Positions 40,237 to 44,487 of a stretch of DNA of 44,487 nucleotides are shown in pieces. The position numbers and the translations under genes were made by a program. The notes beneath the pieces are model-generated. The model had not been told where the DNA came from and ran no database searches. It was given only the letters and a program-made list of their open reading frames with translations. Source of the DNA: Leptospira gomenensis (GTDB taxonomy: Bacteria; Spirochaetota; Leptospiria; Leptospirales; Leptospiraceae); the NCBI RefSeq assembly GCF_004770155.1, contig NZ_RQFA01000024.1:1-44487 (forward strand), read 5' to 3'. Positions within the stretch are counted from its first letter, which is position 1. Each line of letters opens with the position of its first letter.

Positions 40237-40976
40237 GCTGGAATCTCCACCGGGACCTCGTCCCATCCGGATTGAATATCAATTAGCGATAATTCTTCCA
40301 TGGACGTGGTCACTTGTATCAAAGCTTTTAAGTTCGAATTCCTCTGAAGGAGAAAGCTTTTTCGAATCGCTCCGTCATGCAATACCTGTCCGATTTGCGT
40401 CTCCGAATGCAATCGGTAAGCTTTAGCTCCGTTTTGATCTGTACATTTAAACAAGACAGAATCACGTAGTGAAGCGGCTCCTATAAGATTGAGTTGATCG
40501 TCGCGATCGCTGCCATAGAAGTGGTAAGCGCCCAACGCCGAAGAAAAAAATCCGGAAACGATCTTTGATTCACAGATCGCATCGACCGATCGAATCAGGT
40601 ATTCCCTTGCCTGATCAAGATCGATGACCCAGCCGGATTCTCCGTAAATCTGATAAGGAGTCATTTCTCCCGTTTCGTCTTTAAGCGGCGTGGATTCAGT
40701 CTCGGAATCTAAAATTTTATCATCCCAACTCTGGAGAACTCTTGAAGTTTTCGTAATTTTGTCGTAAACGGTTTTTAGGGAAAATTCCTTTGCGCAACCT
40801 GATTCAATATCTGCGTTAAAAACTTCTCCAATTTGAGGATTGTAATGAAGCGCAAAAACAATTTCGTGTTGCGTGGGATCATAATTTCCCCAAGCTGAGG
40901 AGCCGCTAAGAGGATTCGGATCAGGATTGATCCAAATCACTTTTCTTGATTGTTTTTCAATAACATAGTTGCTCAT
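40233..40976 (-). CDS. Tail fibre-associated protein with DUF4376-like domain
   Basis: 247 residues. A DUF4376-like segment: REYLIRSVDAICESKIVSG followed by GAYHFYGSDRDDQLNLIGAA. Proteins with this domain are encoded right after fibre genes and may be fibre assembly factors or tip proteins. Directly downstream of the fibre gene and overlapping it. Confidence 0.65.
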   Translation of the reverse strand: MSNYVIEKQSRKVIWINPDPNPLSGSSAWGNYDPTQHEIVFALHYNPQIGEVFNADIESGCAKEFSLKTVYDKITKTSRVLQSWDDKILDSETESTPLKDETGEMTPYQIYGESGWVIDLDQAREYLIRSVDAICESKIVSGFFSSALGAYHFYGSDRDDQLNLIGAASLRDSVLFKCTDQNGAKAYRLHSETQIGQVLHDGAIRKSFLLQRNSNLKALIQVTTSMEELSLIDIQSGWDEVPVEIPA

Positions 40977-42754
40977 TACAGCACCCTTACTTTATATTTT
41001 ACAGCTACATAAACCGGAGTCGTTTCGTCACCGGTTCTCGGAGGTCCGTTCGTCGTGTCAGCTAAAATTGCCGTCGTATTAAGCGGAACCGCTCCTCCAC
41101 CAGTTCCGCTTGTTTCCGACGCAGCGGAAGCCGCTGCTATGGTTGCGCCTCCTTGGTACGATCTTGGGAACATTCTATGAACGTGCCCTTGAAATTGGTC
41201 GATTCCATCAAATCCAACGGCTCCAGCATTGTAATTATTTCCGGTTGCCTTAGTTCGGGATCCGTGAATTCCTGCTCCTCTGACAAAGATCCCTCGACGA
41301 TCCGGAACGTTATATGTCGTTGATCCGTCTCCGAATCCATACTCGACGTTTGTTATCATATCGCCACTCTGAGATGCGGTAAGATCAAGAATTGATCCCG
41401 AAGGAGTCGTCGAAATCTGAAAATCGTTCGTAGTCGGATTCCTTACGTAATATTTCGCAAGTGCAGTAATGCCTCCGCCAGTAAACGCAAATTTCACCAA
41501 CTGACCCTCGGTACATCCGTGCGATGTTACGTTGATTCGATCGGTTGCAGGAATAATTCCAGAAACGGTACGATGAACCAAATTCCAAAGACTCGAAAAT
41601 GTGACGCGGGAAATTGCCTGCGCGTTCGCTTCTTTGAAATTTGAGCTCGGCGCTTGGTTTAGATTATCTTCGATGATGCAGCCGAGAGGGACGACCGAAA
41701 ATAAAAACGAGTCTACCTGGCTTTTTGTATAATATACGGCATCGTGATTATGCAATGATGGAGCTGCATCCAAATCAACGTTCGAAAGAACGACAGCGCC
41801 TGAGTGTCCATTTACTGAAGTGACGGAAGCCGTTGAGGCTGGAAGTTGTTCTGGGAAAACTTTTCCGTCCGGTCCGAGAGTGGCGACGCCGTTCGCCACC
41901 CCCTTTTCTGAACTCGAGATTTTGGTTGCGATGAGGTTTACGATCGTGGTCGCAAAGTTTGGATCATTCCCGAACATCGCCGCGAGTTCTCCGATCGTAT
42001 CGAGAGCGCCGGGAGCTCCGTTGATGAGTGCGTTCACGGCCACATCAATTCGGGAAATGATTTCGGAAACCACCCAATCCCGACGTGTCGCATGGCTATC
42101 CAGAGAAGGAGGAAGCAGGAGCGTCAGGGATCGGACATTTGTGACGTTGTCCGCTGTATCCACTTCTATTCCCGCTTCCAAGATTTCGATGGGGGAAGAT
42201 CCAGATCTCAAAAGTTTCGATCCGGTATAGGCGACGATTCTTCCGATCTTATTGTTATTCAACCAACGGAGACAACGCTCAACGGTTAAGTTTGCCGCTC
42301 CGAGGAGGCCGGTCCAAAAACTCGCGGCGACTCCTACGAGGGAAGCGCCCTTCCCGTCTGCGGTAGAAATCAAATTTGCATAGATGTCGTTTATAACAAC
42401 CGGATCCACGGTCTCATCTGTACGGGAAATCGTGGCTTCAAGTTTGAATAAACCTTTATATTCGTAGGTAAATTCACTTCCATTGCGGACAACGAGAAGA
42501 TCATAATGATATCTACCGCCGCGAAGCCCTCGGGTTTGAGCGGGAAGAAGGCGAACGGCGACACGACCTCCCGCCCAATTTGCGAGCGGATCGGAAGGGG
42601 AAAGATCGATTGAAATGAGTGGCTTCGTATCCCACGAGTTTTCCCTTACTTGAAAAATGATAATCGCGAACGGATCCGTGATTGATTGGATTCTTTCGAA
42701 TAGAAAAACTTTCGATTCGTTTTGAAGGTGCTCAAGGTCTCTCTGATTTGCCAT
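40976..42754 (-). CDS. Long tail fibre with collar-type tip
   Basis: 592 residues. N-terminal strand domain (about 1-120) similar in layout to the short protein at 42754-43062. A middle helical region carries a SVNGHSGAVVLSNVDL segment and HNHDAVYYTKSQVDSFL. The C-terminal collar-like domain has VPDRRGIFVRGAG and DQFQGHVHRMF with paired His that may bind metal. It is the likely receptor-binding protein. Confidence 0.75.
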   Translation of the reverse strand: MANQRDLEHLQNESKVFLFERIQSITDPFAIIIFQVRENSWDTKPLISIDLSPSDPLANWAGGRVAVRLLPAQTRGLRGGRYHYDLLVVRNGSEFTYEYKGLFKLEATISRTDETVDPVVINDIYANLISTADGKGASLVGVAASFWTGLLGAANLTVERCLRWLNNNKIGRIVAYTGSKLLRSGSSPIEILEAGIEVDTADNVTNVRSLTLLLPPSLDSHATRRDWVVSEIISRIDVAVNALINGAPGALDTIGELAAMFGNDPNFATTIVNLIATKISSSEKGVANGVATLGPDGKVFPEQLPASTASVTSVNGHSGAVVLSNVDLDAAPSLHNHDAVYYTKSQVDSFLFSVVPLGCIIEDNLNQAPSSNFKEANAQAISRVTFSSLWNLVHRTVSGIIPATDRINVTSHGCTEGQLVKFAFTGGGITALAKYYVRNPTTNDFQISTTPSGSILDLTASQSGDMITNVEYGFGDGSTTYNVPDRRGIFVRGAGIHGSRTKATGNNYNAGAVGFDGIDQFQGHVHRMFPRSYQGGATIAAASAASETSGTGGGAVPLNTTAILADTTNGPPRTGDETTPVYVAVKYKVRVL

Positions 42755-43062
42755 TAACCTACTTGTAGAATACCGCGGTATTCTACGCTCAGAGACTTCC
42801 CGTCTGGGAAGTGTGCATCCGGCCGTTCAACTAATACGTCGAAACGATAAGCTCCGTTTCGAATCGATTCTATTTCCGATCTTAATTTCGTGAGTCGGAT
42901 TCCAGAAGGTTGGATCGTGGCGGAAAAATCCCCTACTCGAATCGGCTCTCCATGCTCGACTGTCCCAAATTCACTTTTTACCGTGGATCCGAGGAGGTTT
43001 GTAGCCGGCAAAAAAACCGAGAAGTCTTCGCCCTTTGATATTTCCAAATTCAATTCAATCAT
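42754..43062 (-). CDS. Short tail adaptor protein
   Basis: 102 residues from ATG 43062 (ATGA overlap; a TTG at 43098 is inside the previous gene). Beta sandwich-like with YRFDVLVERPD and SVEYRGILQVG, a pattern also seen at the N-terminus of the long fibre. A single-domain version of a baseplate adaptor (BppU-like) is plausible. Confidence 0.5.
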   Translation of the reverse strand: MIELNLEISKGEDFSVFLPATNLLGSTVKSEFGTVEHGEPIRVGDFSATIQPSGIRLTKLRSEIESIRNGAYRFDVLVERPDAHFPDGKSLSVEYRGILQVG

Positions 43063-43961
43063 GAGTAGTGATCCGTCATCCATTGAATCATGCACCAACG
43101 CATAAGAGCGTTACTCGGATCGGTCCACCTGAAATTATATTGCAACCCGGTATCAATGACCTGGAAGTCGGATCCCGAGTTTCCGTATGCACCAATCCCG
43201 CCGATACCTGTCCGAACGTTATACCAGATTAAAATCGATTTTTGTACGGTTCCGAAAAGGACTTCGTATGATTCCATCCCGAGCGTTCCGGAAGCACCGT
43301 CCACAGCGTAATCCCTTTCCCGAAGAGAAAACCCGTTCCATTTCACAAGATTAAGGAGTGGGTTCAGTTTAGAGTTGATCGTCGCGTCTGAGGAAGCTCG
43401 GCTCGCAATCTCTGCAACCAACGCTTGAAGAACGTTGTCAAGTTGGGAATAGTTTACTGCGTCAGTGGGATTCGTTCCTGCGGCGAGATTCAGAATCTTC
43501 TTTAGATTCATATTTAGATCCCCCAGCATAGGAAGCGATCCGTCTCGCGAGAGTTTTTCAAGGAGTGTGATGTCTTGAACGTATTTCTGATTTTCGAACG
43601 AATTGACCGGTCCGCAACGATCATACCAAATTCGGAACCAGTCGTCTGCGTTCACTTCGTCCATTATGATCAAACCGTCACGAGAGAAAACGTCGTTGTG
43701 ATAGTTCGAATAAAATTGGAGTGGTCCGGGTTGAACAACGACTTCCGTAAAGTTTTGGTTATCCGAAACCCGTTGGATCCGCAGGGTAGAGACCGGGGTT
43801 ACCTTTTCAGGAACTTCGTCCAGCCGGAAACCGAACGTTGCGGTTCCGGGATATTCTTCCAGTTCGAGGCACTGTTTAAGTTCCGGCTCTCCCTCGGGAA
43901 CGGTTTCGTAAATGAATCGTTTTTGAATCGGATGGTATCTATGGTTAAGCCGCTTGCTCAT
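43059..43961 (-). CDS. Tail fibre protein
   Basis: 300 residues, beta-rich N-terminus, then a fibre-like segment LNMNLKKILNLAAGTNPTDAVNYSQLD and a C-terminal part with GTLGMESYEVLFGTV. The MNLKKI-DAV repeat style is common in phage fibres. ATG overlaps the hub stop by ATGA. Probably a side fibre or hub-bound fibre. Confidence 0.6.
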   Translation of the reverse strand: MSKRLNHRYHPIQKRFIYETVPEGEPELKQCLELEEYPGTATFGFRLDEVPEKVTPVSTLRIQRVSDNQNFTEVVVQPGPLQFYSNYHNDVFSRDGLIIMDEVNADDWFRIWYDRCGPVNSFENQKYVQDITLLEKLSRDGSLPMLGDLNMNLKKILNLAAGTNPTDAVNYSQLDNVLQALVAEIASRASSDATINSKLNPLLNLVKWNGFSLRERDYAVDGASGTLGMESYEVLFGTVQKSILIWYNVRTGIGGIGAYGNSGSDFQVIDTGLQYNFRWTDPSNALMRWCMIQWMTDHYS

Positions 43962-44487
43962 TATTTTTCCTTGAGGGCGAGGCGTTGATTGTAGACCAAT
44001 GCCATGGTGGCCGCGAGCTTGCTGTCGAGTGAACTGCGAGGACGTCCGAATTCCAGTTCGCAGTAGCGCTTTCGAGGTTCTATATTCGTGACTACCCGTT
44101 CGAGAGACGTGACCGTATGCTTTCGGCTATACGATTGAATTGATATTTCGTCGATATAGACTTCCGTTCCATCCGAGGCATTATCAACGCGAAAGCCGAT
44201 CTCTCCCAAATGCTCCAGATTTACCGAGGAAATTTCGATTTGGAATCTTTGGAAGGAAACGTTTTGCCCAAATGGAATTGAAATCGTATGATCTTCCGCG
44301 GACGTTTTCCCGAAACCGAAAGTTAGGAAGTCCCCTACTTTATTCGTATGTCCGTAGATAAAAAACTTCCGTGCTTGTAAGAACCTCCGGCCAACAGGGA
44401 GCTTTATCCATTTACCATCCGATATCAAACCGATTCCGAGTTTCATGGATTTGAATCCGGTAACAAGAACCTCGTCACTTAATGATA
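43961..44487 (-). CDS. Tail hub protein, C-terminal part (continues from 1-1423)
   Basis: Continuation of the hub frame from base 1. The repeated 75 bases appear again at 44413-44487; only one copy belongs to the circle. The part below the repeat adds about 150 residues, ending ALVYNQRLALKEK at TGA 43961. An internal ATG at 44446 (MKLGIG) is not the start. Confidence 0.75.
   Translation of the reverse strand, partial: SLSDEVLVTGFKSMKLGIGLISDGKWIKLPVGRRFLQARKFFIYGHTNKVGDFLTFGFGKTSAEDHTISIPFGQNVSFQRFQIEISSVNLEHLGEIGFRVDNASDGTEVYIDEISIQSYSRKHTVTSLERVVTNIEPRKRYCELEFGRPRSSLDSKLAATMALVYNQRLALKEK
44413..44487. repeat. Terminal direct repeat, right copy (circular junction)
   Basis: Identical to bases 1-75. 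See the left copy for the circle argument. Confidence 0.9.

Noticed and set aside
43063..43098. TTG start for the short adaptor gene
   Set aside because: Lies inside the preceding fibre gene and lacks a ribosome site; ATG 43062 overlaps the stop by ATGA.
1..44487. tRNA, rRNA or tmRNA genes
   Set aside because: I saw no cloverleaf with a T-loop GTTCRANYC consensus in the gaps; a dedicated scan would be needed to exclude a diverged one.

Overview
The window is most likely one complete circular bacteriophage genome. Bases 1-75 are repeated exactly at 44413-44487, and the tail-hub gene reads through that repeat in a single frame, so the unique circle is about 44,412 bp and the ends of the window are arbitrary. 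The gene content is a long-tailed phage with one tail-tube gene, no sheath gene, and a 1059-residue tape measure. I see no integrase or transposase. There is a ParA, a ParB-like protein, a DUF3102-like protein and a plasmid-type initiator, so the prophage probably persists as a plasmid (a phage-plasmid). Gene style, a loose spirochaete-type lipobox and resemblance to the rep/par organisation known from Leptospira phages such as LE1 suggest a Leptospira host. That host call is inference.

Layout, read in the direction of the minus strand. A promoter at 30262-30290, with a palindromic operator in its spacer, starts a leftward series of tightly packed genes. First comes a Cro-like gene (30171-29926). 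Next is a recombination block: candidate annealing protein, SbcD-like nuclease and SbcC-like ATPase (29785-24876). Then small early genes, a replication initiator with a lambda-O-like set of iterons inside it (23633-22503), a RuvC-like resolvase, ASCH protein, methyltransferase and an intact RtcB RNA ligase (down to 17767). Then terminase (16866-14955), portal, a protease-scaffold fusion with an internal scaffold start, cement, major capsid, MuF-type and connector genes (to 7323). The tail genes follow: tube, frameshifted chaperone pair, tape measure, distal tail and hub. Past the window edge come fibres, a DUF4376-type fibre-associated protein and a lysis cassette, ending at a bidirectional terminator (38497-38539). 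Most junctions overlap by ATGA or TGATG, so translation is probably coupled throughout.

The rest (30.2-38.5 kb) is the lysogeny, maintenance and cargo zone. It holds a plus-strand XRE repressor (30259-30708), a minus-strand cargo row (DUF4468-like lipoprotein, multi-spanning membrane protein, GNAT/FeeM-like acyltransferase, DUF2335 membrane protein and a small partner), ParA plus DUF3102-like protein, a 413-bp structured leader ahead of Rep, a minus-strand SRAP (HMCES/YedK) operon, and a separate ParB-like gene.

The strongest new observations are the LQAF tetrapeptide shared by the capsid protein and the protease-scaffold protein (a likely maturation cleavage signal), the five 14-bp iterons inside the initiator gene, the A AAA AAC -1 frameshift joining the two tail chaperone frames, the repressor operator inside the early promoter, and the 24-bp palindrome directly after the parA operon.
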